From Suilimivivens sp964402925 (GTDB lineage Bacteria > Bacillota > Clostridia > Lachnospirales > Lachnospiraceae), in NCBI GenBank assembly GCA_964402925.1, contig CAYOED010000036.1, positions 1 through 33,689 on the forward strand: a stretch of 33,689 bases of DNA, given 5' to 3'. Of this stretch, positions 24,941 to 32,011 are shown piece after piece. The notes below the pieces were generated by a model that did no database searches, had not been told where the DNA came from, and saw nothing but the letters and a program-made list of their open reading frames with translations. Positions within the stretch are counted from its first letter, which is position 1. Each line of letters starts with the position of its first letter. Both the position numbers and the translations under genes were made by a program.

Positions 24941-26299
24941 TCATACTGCAATCTCTGTAATGCTGACTTTCCCTTTTAACAGGGACAGCATATCGCACTG
25001 ATTCTTTTTTGCCTCTTCTGCAAGTTCTATAAAAGTCCAGTCAGAAGTATCACTTTTATCCACTGAATGGATAACAGCTTCTTTACTATCTTCTGCTTTA
25101 TCAGTCAAATCTCCATCTGTATCATTAGAATGCTCTGTATTTTCTTTCTGCAAACAATTACCAATTATATCCGCACTGTTCCCCTTTTTCTTTTTAGCAG
25201 TATCCTTTTTTATCACTACGGATGGTCTTATATGGCTATGGAGCATGTTCATCCTCTGCTCATATGCTTCATTCAGAGAAATCATATCCAATCTCTCCCT
25301 ACAGCTTAAAATGCTTATCTCCTGTGCATCATGGATAAGGCTCACTACTGTTGACAACACTCCCGCCGAATGTTCATAAAGCCATTGGATAATGTTGTCC
25401 GATATGCCCGATTCCTCCTGCACATACTGATACTGGAACAAGATTTCACAGAACTCCCTGAAATAAGTATTATATTCACAGCACCCATACCGAAGCCCCA
25501 ATGCCCTCCTTGCAAGGTAGTCAACACTTTCAAAGAAAGATTCAGCTTCTGGTGTTCCAACCATACATATACTGATTCCAGAATTATTTATCAGTTGAGT
25601 GAGCATCCCCACAAGACTTTTCCCCTGCCTGTGATTTACGATATTCTGGATTTCATCCACGACAAGCAGACCTACATGGTTTAAAGCTATCTGACTGACA
25701 CTCCCAATCAGCATATCTGTAGTAGCCCTCGCCCTCACTGCCATATCGTAGTAATGGGTATCAAGTTCTATATCTATTTCCTTTAGAATCTGCAACAGTA
25801 TCCCTTTTACCGAACAGTCAAAAGGACACTGTACCACTACCGCAGGAATGATTTTACAAAAAGGTTTTTCCATCTCAATTACCCTGTTTTCGGTTGCAAT
25901 GCTGATAGCCCTGCTTATGGCACTTGATTTACCGATTCCTGAACTTCCTATTATCGTAAAAGAATCGCTTCCTCCTATGATGCCCTGATAACCATAGCCT
26001 GACCTTTCTGCATCCTTTATCCTCCTCCCATTTTCATTCCTCTGCTGTACTGCCAGCTTCCCCTCTTTTTTCTGCAAACTCCGTAACATGGCAAGGTATA
26101 TCTTTGAGTAGATTTCTTCCGACATTGCAGAGGGCAGATAGATATTGTAGATTTCATTCAATGCCATAAGCCTCTCTGATTTACCCTTTAATCGGACACT
26201 GTTATCATAAGATGGCCTTATTTGCAGTCTTTCCTTTAATTCTTCCCCCGACAGCATGGGAGGCATTTTCTCTACGATATTCCATTTTTCATTAAGCAT
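24941..26299 (-). CDS. tnsC: TnsC-family AAA+ ATPase (transposition regulator)
   Basis: This 452-residue protein has Walker A GSSGIGKSS (118-126), Walker B LLVVDE (211-216) with IQNI following, and a sensor-like CMVGTPEAESFF segment, as in TnsC and TniB. The N-terminal 100 residues and a low-complexity Lys/Ser/Asp-rich tail (about 360-430) flank the ATPase core. It would polymerise on target DNA, pass the signal from TniQ to TnsA and TnsB, and enforce target immunity. Its start overlaps the tnsB stop by 8 bases. Confidence 0.93.
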   Translation of the reverse strand: MLNEKWNIVEKMPPMLSGEELKERLQIRPSYDNSVRLKGKSERLMALNEIYNIYLPSAMSEEIYSKIYLAMLRSLQKKEGKLAVQQRNENGRRIKDAERSGYGYQGIIGGSDSFTIIGSSGIGKSSAISRAISIATENRVIEMEKPFCKIIPAVVVQCPFDCSVKGILLQILKEIDIELDTHYYDMAVRARATTDMLIGSVSQIALNHVGLLVVDEIQNIVNHRQGKSLVGMLTQLINNSGISICMVGTPEAESFFESVDYLARRALGLRYGCCEYNTYFREFCEILFQYQYVQEESGISDNIIQWLYEHSAGVLSTVVSLIHDAQEISILSCRERLDMISLNEAYEQRMNMLHSHIRPSVVIKKDTAKKKKGNSADIIGNCLQKENTEHSNDTDGDLTDKAEDSKEAVIHSVDKSDTSDWTFIELAEEAKKNQCDMLSLLKGKVSITEIAV

Positions 26300-28151
26300 T
26301 TACCGCCACTTCCTTTCCCAAATCCTTATGAAGTCTTTTCCGCTCCTTTTCCCTGTTTGCCCTGATATTCTTTACGGATGCCTTTTTCTGCTCTCCTGAT
26401 GCCCCTGCAATCACACCGATATGCTCTGCAAGATCAATTTCTGCCTGTGTCCTATTTTCTATCTCCCGCCTGACTAAATCCCTCTGCCGTTGTTTCATTG
26501 CCCGCACACCTTTCAAATCCTTTTCACTGAATCTGCTTTCAATCAAATCAAAGGGAATATATGCACCATTCTCAATCAGCCATATCTGACACACATTGTC
26601 TGGATTGTAAGCGACAAGGCACTCCTTTCCATTCAGATACTGCTCCCTGTAGTTGATATTGTGATAGTGCATCCCATTGATCGACAGTCCAAATCTTGTG
26701 AATCTGCCCATTGCCCTCGGTAGAAGTGTCAGGATAAGTTGTTCCCTACTCACATTTATCAGACTGCATCCATCCTGCCCACAGCCATAATTCCAGATTT
26801 CATTTGCATAAGGCTTAATTCCCTGTGAAAGCATTTCTTCTGTATAAGGAAAATTCTCTAAAACCCTTTTACAGTTGTAAAACAGAATGCAATGAATAAT
26901 TATCTTCTCAAAGTCAGCCATTGTCAGACAGGCATCTTTCCTGTAATCGCTCACCCCTCTTTCCTGAAAATCAGGTTCTACAACACCTTTCCCTTTAAGC
27001 TGGTTCCTGTAATAGCTTTGGATGCAGTCAAAGAACTTTTCAACCTTTGATTTCAATTCTGGTCTATACGATGGCAGATTTATTATCTGCACTCCCAAGT
27101 CTGTTATCTGCTCAAAGTTACTGCTTTTATATTCGCTTCCCATATCAGTAACAAACTTCCCCGATAACATGCTACAATTCCAATCTTCCCGACTGATTTC
27201 AATGCCAAAAGATTTACAATGTTCCACTTTATCAGCTATAACATTCAGCATCAGGTTCCTTAATGAATAGGTACCGCCCTCCCATGAAAGCGAATAGCCG
27301 CAGCATAAACCGCTGTAAGCATCCACACAGGCAGTCAAAATAGGTCTGCCGACAATGCCTCCCGCCTCGTTAATAAGGTAAATATCCAGCACTGTTGCAT
27401 CCAGCATTCCTACCCCCACATGCGGAGCGAAAGCCTGTACCCCATCCCCTACGAGCGGTCTTTGATTCCTCTGGTAATAAGACAACCCATTCCTGCTGAT
27501 ATACTCTGTCTGTTTCGTGTTGTATTTGCGGAAGAAATAGCGGAACTGGTAAAAGGATGGATATGCACCAAGCAGCTTCCCCTCTCCGTCACAGTAGGAA
27601 TCCCTTAACATCATGGTATAGACATTCTTCAGGGTTCGCTTCTTTGTAGTGTAGTAATACTTATTCAGGGCTTTTCTCATGTTCTTTTCATCCTGTGTCA
27701 ATGCCCTGTCTGTATTTCTTTCCTGTGGAGCAAGGCTTCTAATATCCTGTGAAACAAGATACTCACACAGATATTTTCTTACCGATTGCCTGCTGACTCC
27801 ATGTTCCTCTGCCATCCTTGCTATCAATTCGCTTCGCATAGATTCATTATCCACAAAAGGCAGGATTGCAGAAATGATGTTGAACCGCTGATAGATAACT
27901 TTCCTCACATCAGGACTGTATTCTTCCAAAATATCAAAATCATTTTTCTCAACTGACTGACAACTCCCCTGCTTTTCCTTTTCCTCTTTAAAATCATCCA
28001 GTTTTCCAATCTCCATCCACACAGGCATTGTTTTCCTGATACAGTCAATCACAAGCACTTTTTCATCCTGAACTACCAATATCCTGAGAAGCTGCACTTC
28101 TCCACTTTTCTTTTTAAAAAGCATATTTTTCTTCAAGCTATCCTTATTCAT
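26292..28151 (-). CDS. tnsB: TnsB-family DDE transposase
   Basis: This 619-residue protein has an N-terminal DNA-binding region with a helix-turn-helix (about 105-130, AEEHGVSRQSVRKYL). The rve/DDE core has D251 (GMLDAT), D336 (VTDMGSE) and E371 (KVEKFF), with the D-35-E spacing of TnsB. A Mu-type C-terminal beta barrel follows (about 470-540), then a basic helical tail. It binds transposon ends and joins 3' ends to target DNA. Length is a little under Tn7 TnsB (702). It is coupled by an 8-base overlap to tnsA. Confidence 0.95.
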   Translation of the reverse strand: MNKDSLKKNMLFKKKSGEVQLLRILVVQDEKVLVIDCIRKTMPVWMEIGKLDDFKEEKEKQGSCQSVEKNDFDILEEYSPDVRKVIYQRFNIISAILPFVDNESMRSELIARMAEEHGVSRQSVRKYLCEYLVSQDIRSLAPQERNTDRALTQDEKNMRKALNKYYYTTKKRTLKNVYTMMLRDSYCDGEGKLLGAYPSFYQFRYFFRKYNTKQTEYISRNGLSYYQRNQRPLVGDGVQAFAPHVGVGMLDATVLDIYLINEAGGIVGRPILTACVDAYSGLCCGYSLSWEGGTYSLRNLMLNVIADKVEHCKSFGIEISREDWNCSMLSGKFVTDMGSEYKSSNFEQITDLGVQIINLPSYRPELKSKVEKFFDCIQSYYRNQLKGKGVVEPDFQERGVSDYRKDACLTMADFEKIIIHCILFYNCKRVLENFPYTEEMLSQGIKPYANEIWNYGCGQDGCSLINVSREQLILTLLPRAMGRFTRFGLSINGMHYHNINYREQYLNGKECLVAYNPDNVCQIWLIENGAYIPFDLIESRFSEKDLKGVRAMKQRQRDLVRREIENRTQAEIDLAEHIGVIAGASGEQKKASVKNIRANREKERKRLHKDLGKEVAVNA

Positions 28152-28500
28152 TTACAGCACCCTCTTTCTCAATCACAATCCCCCAGTCACTGACACCATG
28201 CCTTAACCAGAAATCCCTTGATGCTTGTAACAGTTTCATAGTCAATGGCTTTGTCAGATGTTTCCTTTCCACACATTCCCTGACCATTAAATCATTGTCT
28301 GCCTTAACACAGACAAAATCAGATGTATAACCACCTTCCAAGCCATCCAGCAGGACATTTACCCGAAAACTTTTAATGCCCTCTGAACTGTCAAGCAAGT
28401 CTGCATAGGCAAATTGGATAGCATCAAATGTCCTGCACACATCCTCACATTTAGACAGTTTCCTCTTTTCACATCTTCCTTTAAAGTTCTTCTTTCTCAT
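28144..28500 (-). CDS. tnsA: short TnsA-like endonuclease
   Basis: This 118-residue protein has the restriction-endonuclease-fold core of TnsA: D61 in YTSDFVCV and E78-x-K80 in CVERKHLTKP, then a helix LLQASRDFWLRHG and a strand. Tn7 TnsA is about 273 residues and has a C-terminal TnsC-binding domain, which is missing here; many Tn7-like elements of Firmicutes have such short TnsA proteins. It makes the 5' nicks that allow cut-and-paste transposition. The ATG has GGAGGTG upstream and opens the operon, next to a region rich in CCCAAAA repeats. Confidence 0.8.
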   Translation of the reverse strand: MRKKNFKGRCEKRKLSKCEDVCRTFDAIQFAYADLLDSSEGIKSFRVNVLLDGLEGGYTSDFVCVKADNDLMVRECVERKHLTKPLTMKLLQASRDFWLRHGVSDWGIVIEKEGAVNE

Positions 28501-28549
28501 AGTGAGACACCTCCAATGTTAGGAATCACAGGTATTCAGGCATAAAACA

Positions 28550-28810
28550 GCCTATTCCCAAAATGTCAGTACCACTTTTGGGAGAATCCCCAAAAAACAG
28601 ATACCCTTTAAAATTCCCAAAAATAGCGGAACAGGCATTTTATTTTTGGGAAACAGGAATCCCCATTTTATAGGCACTCCCAAAAACAGAATCCCAAAAA
28701 CAAGCTCCCAAAAGTGGTTTTTGGGGAAATCTCCATGTTCAAGGGCAATCCCATTTATCCTCTAAGGGCAAACTTCCCTATCCTCTCCCCATTTTTCCCA
28801 AAAAGAAATC
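28550..28810. promoter_or_regulatory. cluster of about ten CCCAAAA repeats upstream of tnsA
   Basis: The motif TCCCAAAA (or its inverse TTTTGGGA) recurs about ten times in 260 bp, on both strands. A perfect 13-bp inverted pair is CCACTTTTGGGAG (28,572-28,584) and CTCCCAAAAGTGG (28,705-28,717). The cluster lies between tnsA and the right terminal repeat. TnsB-binding sites of the right end, which would also control the tns promoter, are the natural reading. They differ from the ACCTTG motif shared by the two ends. Confidence 0.7.
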
Positions 28811-28885
28811 TGGAACAAAACACACAAAGAATTTCAACCCTAAAGTCATACTGGATTTACACCTGAATAACTGTATTTCCTTTAT

Positions 28886-29028
28886 TTTCAAGGTTTTTTC
28901 TCTCCAAATAGAAACGACCTCATAGAAAGGATTTTTCCTCTCTACAAGGTCGTTATTTATCTCTCTATTCTATTTCTGGGGCTACCCCATTTTGCCCTCA
29001 CAGGATATTCGGGTGTGCCTCTGGATAT
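28886..29028. repeat. 143-bp direct repeat, right copy, beside guaA
   Basis: Identical to 56-198. It ends 6 bp beyond the guaA stop codon. It contains the hairpin AACGACCT (28,913) / AGGTCGTT (28,947) with an inner stem, followed on the guaA strand by TTCTATTT, so it may terminate guaA. Candidate right termini are 28,906 (ends TCTCCA) or 29,002 (ends CACA, followed by GGATA). Confidence 0.9.
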
Positions 29029-29034
29029 CTCGTA

Positions 29035-30576
29035 TTATTCGAACTCAATCGTCGCCGGCGGTTTCCCCGTGCAGTCATACAGCACTCGGTTAACCCCTTT
29101 CACTTCATTCACAATCCTGCTGGTCACCACGCCCAGCACTTCCCAAGGGATCTGTGCTGCCTCAGCTGTCATGAAGTCCGAAGTATTCACAGCCCTAAGT
29201 GCCACCGCATAGTCATAGGTTCTCTCGTCTCCCATGACGCCGACACTGCGCATGTTCGTAAGAGCGGCAAAGTACTGTCCAAGACCTTTGTCCACGCCTG
29301 CTTTTGCAATTTCTTCACGATATATTGCATCTGCATCCTGCACAATCCGAACTTTCTCGGCGGTAACTTCCCCGATAATTCTAATGCCAAGTCCCGGTCC
29401 CGGGAATGGCTGTCTGTACACCAGATGTTCCGGAATGCCAAGCTCCAGACCTGCCGCGCGCACCTCGTCCTTGAACAAAAGCCTTAACGGTTCGATGATT
29501 TCCTTAAAGTCAACATAATCTGGAAGTCCGCCTACGTTATGATGCGATTTGATTACGGCGCTTTTGCCGAGACCACTCTCAATCACATCCGGGTAAATGG
29601 TTCCCTGCACCAGGAAATCCACTGCACCGATTTTCTTTGCTTCCTCCTCAAAGACACGGATAAACTCCTCGCCTATGATTTTCCGCTTTGCCTCCGGCTC
29701 GGTGACACCGGCAAGTTTTCCGTAAAAACGCTCCTTGGCATTGACACGGATAAAGTTTAAGTCATACGCACCATCCGGTCCGAAAACCGCCTCTACTTCA
29801 TCACCTTCATTTTTGCGCAGAAGTCCGTGATCTACAAATACACAGGTAAGCTGTTTTCCAACGGCTTTCGCCAGAAGGACTGCTGCCACTGAGGAGTCTA
29901 CCCCTCCTGAAAGCGCACAGAGCACCTTACCTTTTCCGACTTTTTCGCGGATCTGCTTAATCGTCGTCTCCACAAAAGAGTCCATACGCCAATCGCCTTT
30001 GCACTGACACACATTATATACAAAATTGGAAAGCATTTTCATACCTTCCTGAGTATGCATGACCTCTGGATGGAATTGTACAGCATAGAGCTTTTTGTCA
30101 GCATTCTCCATCGCTGCCACCGGGCATACCGGCGTATGCGCCGTCACACTGAAATCCTCAGGGGCTTTCTCTATATAATCCGTATGGCTCATCCAGCAGA
30201 TTGTCTGATCTGACACGTTTGAAAAGAGCACTGAAGACTTGTCCACTTCCACTTCCGTCTTGCCATATTCGCTGACAGGCGCTGTTTTTACATTGCCGCC
30301 TAAAAGATATGCCATGAGCTGGGAACCATAACAAATACCAAGAATCGGAATTCCAAGTTCAAAAATCTCCGCCGAATACCGTGGAGACTCTTCTGCATAA
30401 ACGCTGTTGGGACCGCCCGTAAAAATAATTCCTTTGGGATTCATCTCTTTAATCTGCTCCAGACTTATGGTGCAGGGATGAACCTCACAATATACATGAC
30501 ATTCTCTGACCCTTCTGGCAATCAACTGATTGTATTGACCTCCAAAGTCAAGTACGATAACCATTTCCTTATCCAT
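29035..30576 (-). CDS. guaA: GMP synthase (glutamine-hydrolysing)
   Basis: This 513-residue protein starts at the ATG at 30,576, with AGGAG upstream; the ATG at 30,612 is only about 7 bp from the predicted transcript start. A class-I glutamine amidotransferase domain has GICYG (catalytic Cys about 85) and QFHPEV (His and Glu). An ATP-pyrophosphatase domain has SGGVDSS, and a C-terminal dimerisation domain ends in TGKPPATIEFE. It converts XMP to GMP with glutamine and ATP in the cytoplasm. The gene is intact. Elements with attachment sites at the guaA 3' end are known, and the Tn7-like element here sits directly after its stop codon. Confidence 0.98.
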   Translation of the reverse strand: MDKEMVIVLDFGGQYNQLIARRVRECHVYCEVHPCTISLEQIKEMNPKGIIFTGGPNSVYAEESPRYSAEIFELGIPILGICYGSQLMAYLLGGNVKTAPVSEYGKTEVEVDKSSVLFSNVSDQTICWMSHTDYIEKAPEDFSVTAHTPVCPVAAMENADKKLYAVQFHPEVMHTQEGMKMLSNFVYNVCQCKGDWRMDSFVETTIKQIREKVGKGKVLCALSGGVDSSVAAVLLAKAVGKQLTCVFVDHGLLRKNEGDEVEAVFGPDGAYDLNFIRVNAKERFYGKLAGVTEPEAKRKIIGEEFIRVFEEEAKKIGAVDFLVQGTIYPDVIESGLGKSAVIKSHHNVGGLPDYVDFKEIIEPLRLLFKDEVRAAGLELGIPEHLVYRQPFPGPGLGIRIIGEVTAEKVRIVQDADAIYREEIAKAGVDKGLGQYFAALTNMRSVGVMGDERTYDYAVALRAVNTSDFMTAEAAQIPWEVLGVVTSRIVNEVKGVNRVLYDCTGKPPATIEFE

Positions 30577-30625
30577 AAATGCGCTCCTATCTTCTGTTCT
30601 AATACTTTTCATGTGAATTACTTTT

Positions 30626-30653
30626 TATTATATCTATTATAATAGGAAAGTCA
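30626..30653 (-). promoter_or_regulatory. guaA promoter
   Basis: TTGACT (30,648-30,653), 16 bp, TATAAT (30,626-30,631) on the minus strand. The predicted start near 30,619 leaves a 43-base leader to the ATG at 30,576. No guanine-riboswitch-like structure is visible upstream. Confidence 0.8.
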
Positions 30654-30742
30654 ACAACTCCCCCGCCTCTTATTTTCTATAATGGTGACAGTTCATCCTA
30701 TCCCCATAGTCAACTCTGATCTGTTACCTATAACGTGAAATA

Positions 30743-30758
30743 GCCGGAAACCTCCGGC
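30743..30758 (-). terminator. terminator of spoIIID
   Basis: GCCGGA/TCCGGC pair around a short loop about 50 bp after the spoIIID stop codon, followed by TATTT on the minus strand. Confidence 0.55.
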
Positions 30759-30804
30759 CATCCCAAACAATTTTCAATCTATCAATCTGCACCATTGCAT
30801 AAAT

Positions 30805-31062
30805 TCATGCGCTATGCTGATGAGCATACTTTTCTTTTGTCGCCATGCCTCCCCGAATGTGACGCTCCTGTTTGTTTACATCTAGAACCTTTCTTGCCTC
30901 TTTAGCAAGAGAGGGGTTAATCTGCATAAGCCTTTCAGTTACATCCTTATGTACCGTAGATTTTGAAATCCCAAACGCCTTAGCCGTCTGCCTTACTGTA
31001 GCATTGTTGTCAATAATATAATTGGCAATATCGATTGCTCTCTCCTCGATATAATCTTTCAA
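30805..31062 (-). CDS. spoIIID: sporulation transcription factor SpoIIID
   Basis: This 85-residue protein matches SpoIIID throughout: MKDYIEERAIDIANYIIDNN, the helix-turn-helix VRQTAKAFGISKSTVHKDVTERL, and the conserved C-terminal ERHIRGGMATKEKY basic region. It acts in the mother cell during sporulation, controlling sigma-E-dependent genes. The start is TTG, not ATG, 7 bases after GAGGGGA, which itself lies in one arm of a perfect hairpin. Its presence identifies a spore-forming Clostridia host. Confidence 0.95.
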   Translation of the reverse strand: MKDYIEERAIDIANYIIDNNATVRQTAKAFGISKSTVHKDVTERLMQINPSLAKEARKVLDVNKQERHIRGGMATKEKYAHQHSA

Positions 31063-31069
31063 AGGAAAT

Positions 31070-31113
31070 CCCCTCAGAATACTTTTTTACATTCTATGAA
31101 GCATTCTGAGGGG
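31070..31113 (-). promoter_or_regulatory. perfect 11-bp hairpin covering the spoIIID ribosome binding site
   Basis: CCCCTCAGAAT (31,070-31,080) and ATTCTGAGGGG (31,103-31,113) are perfect inverses 22 bases apart. On the mRNA the second arm contains GAGGGG, the binding site for the TTG start. Folding would hide it, so translation may be regulated. Confidence 0.6.
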
Positions 31114-31182
31114 TTATGACTGTATATTAACCAACATATCCTTATTTTCCGTTTAGCTTTCTCATTTCAAAACAATATTATC

Positions 31183-31581
31183 CTATTCATTTACCGCATT
31201 TACATATTCTTCAATTTTCTGTACAAGATATTTCGCATTTTTAAGCTGCTCCTCTGCTTCCTCACGTCCTGCAACATAAAAATCATCATAATCCGATTTC
31301 TCCCGGCAAAGTGAACTTTCTTTTATGACAGCAGCCAAATTCCTCTCCAAAATCTCCGTCTTCAAATATTCCTTCGTAAAAAAGGCTATTACTCCTGAAT
31401 GTTTAGATGAATCAAATTTTTTTAATGCATTAGCTGAACGCATCGCATGGAAAACGGCATAATACGACCTATTCAAGGAAGTCTTATACTGTCCTATCTC
31501 CAAATTACTTTCTGATGCCGCCAGCATTTCTTTCGCTCTCGCCAAACGATACCCGGCCAGTTCCTTTAAGCTGCCTTCCAT
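31183..31581 (-). CDS. HEPN-domain toxin of an MNT-HEPN pair
   Basis: This 132-residue, all-helical protein has the HEPN pattern NRSYYAVFHAMRSANALKKF (R38, H45), as in the PF05168 group. In such pairs the HEPN protein is an RNase-like toxin and the partner a nucleotidyltransferase that blocks it by modification. Its start overlaps the partner's end by 16 bases, showing coupling. Confidence 0.8.
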   Translation of the reverse strand: MEGSLKELAGYRLARAKEMLAASESNLEIGQYKTSLNRSYYAVFHAMRSANALKKFDSSKHSGVIAFFTKEYLKTEILERNLAAVIKESSLCREKSDYDDFYVAGREEAEEQLKNAKYLVQKIEEYVNAVNE

Positions 31582-31895
31582 AGAACGATTCCCTCCTTAC
31601 GAATATTCTGATAAAACGGTAAAATCTTTTCCCATTTCATCATATTGCTTTCCTGTATATCCACAATTGAAAATACTCTTTCATAACGGATGTCCATGTC
31701 GGCAACCCAGCTGACAAACTGTCTTTTTGTATCATTGTCCATCTGGTTCTTCACAATAATCGCAACGTCAATATCGCTCTCGTCCGTTGCCTCATTTCTT
31801 GCCATCGAACCATATAAAATAATCATAGATATATTATTTTGAAAGATACTAATCAATCCCCGTACCAATTCTTCTCTCATATCATCCAGTAACAT
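31566..31895 (-). CDS. MNT-type nucleotidyltransferase antitoxin
   Basis: This 109-residue minimal nucleotidyltransferase has the G29-S30 and D41-x-D43 signature (LYGSMARNEATDESDIDVAII). Members of this group add AMP to the HEPN toxin. It precedes the HEPN gene on the same strand and overlaps it by 16 bases. The pair lies on the chromosomal side of guaA, outside the Tn7-like element. Confidence 0.85.
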   Translation of the reverse strand: MLLDDMREELVRGLISIFQNNISMIILYGSMARNEATDESDIDVAIIVKNQMDNDTKRQFVSWVADMDIRYERVFSIVDIQESNMMKWEKILPFYQNIRKEGIVLWKAA

Positions 31896-32011
31896 CGCTT
31901 ACACCTCTCATAATATCCTATACTTCGTGGACATTTTATGGTTTTATTATACCCTCAGCCTTTTCATTTCACAATCAAATATTAAAAAAAGACATTTATC
32001 CTCTATCACTT

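Noticed and set aside
199..28885. Integrase-driven island at guaA
   Set aside because: No tyrosine or serine recombinase in the window; TnsABC-TniQ explains mobility.
56..29028. 143-bp repeat as a normal target-site duplication
   Set aside because: TnsB-type transposases make about 5-bp duplications; 143 bp is far too long.
30577..30804. Guanine riboswitch upstream of guaA
   Set aside because: The predicted leader is only about 43 bases, too short for the aptamer, and no matching stems are visible.
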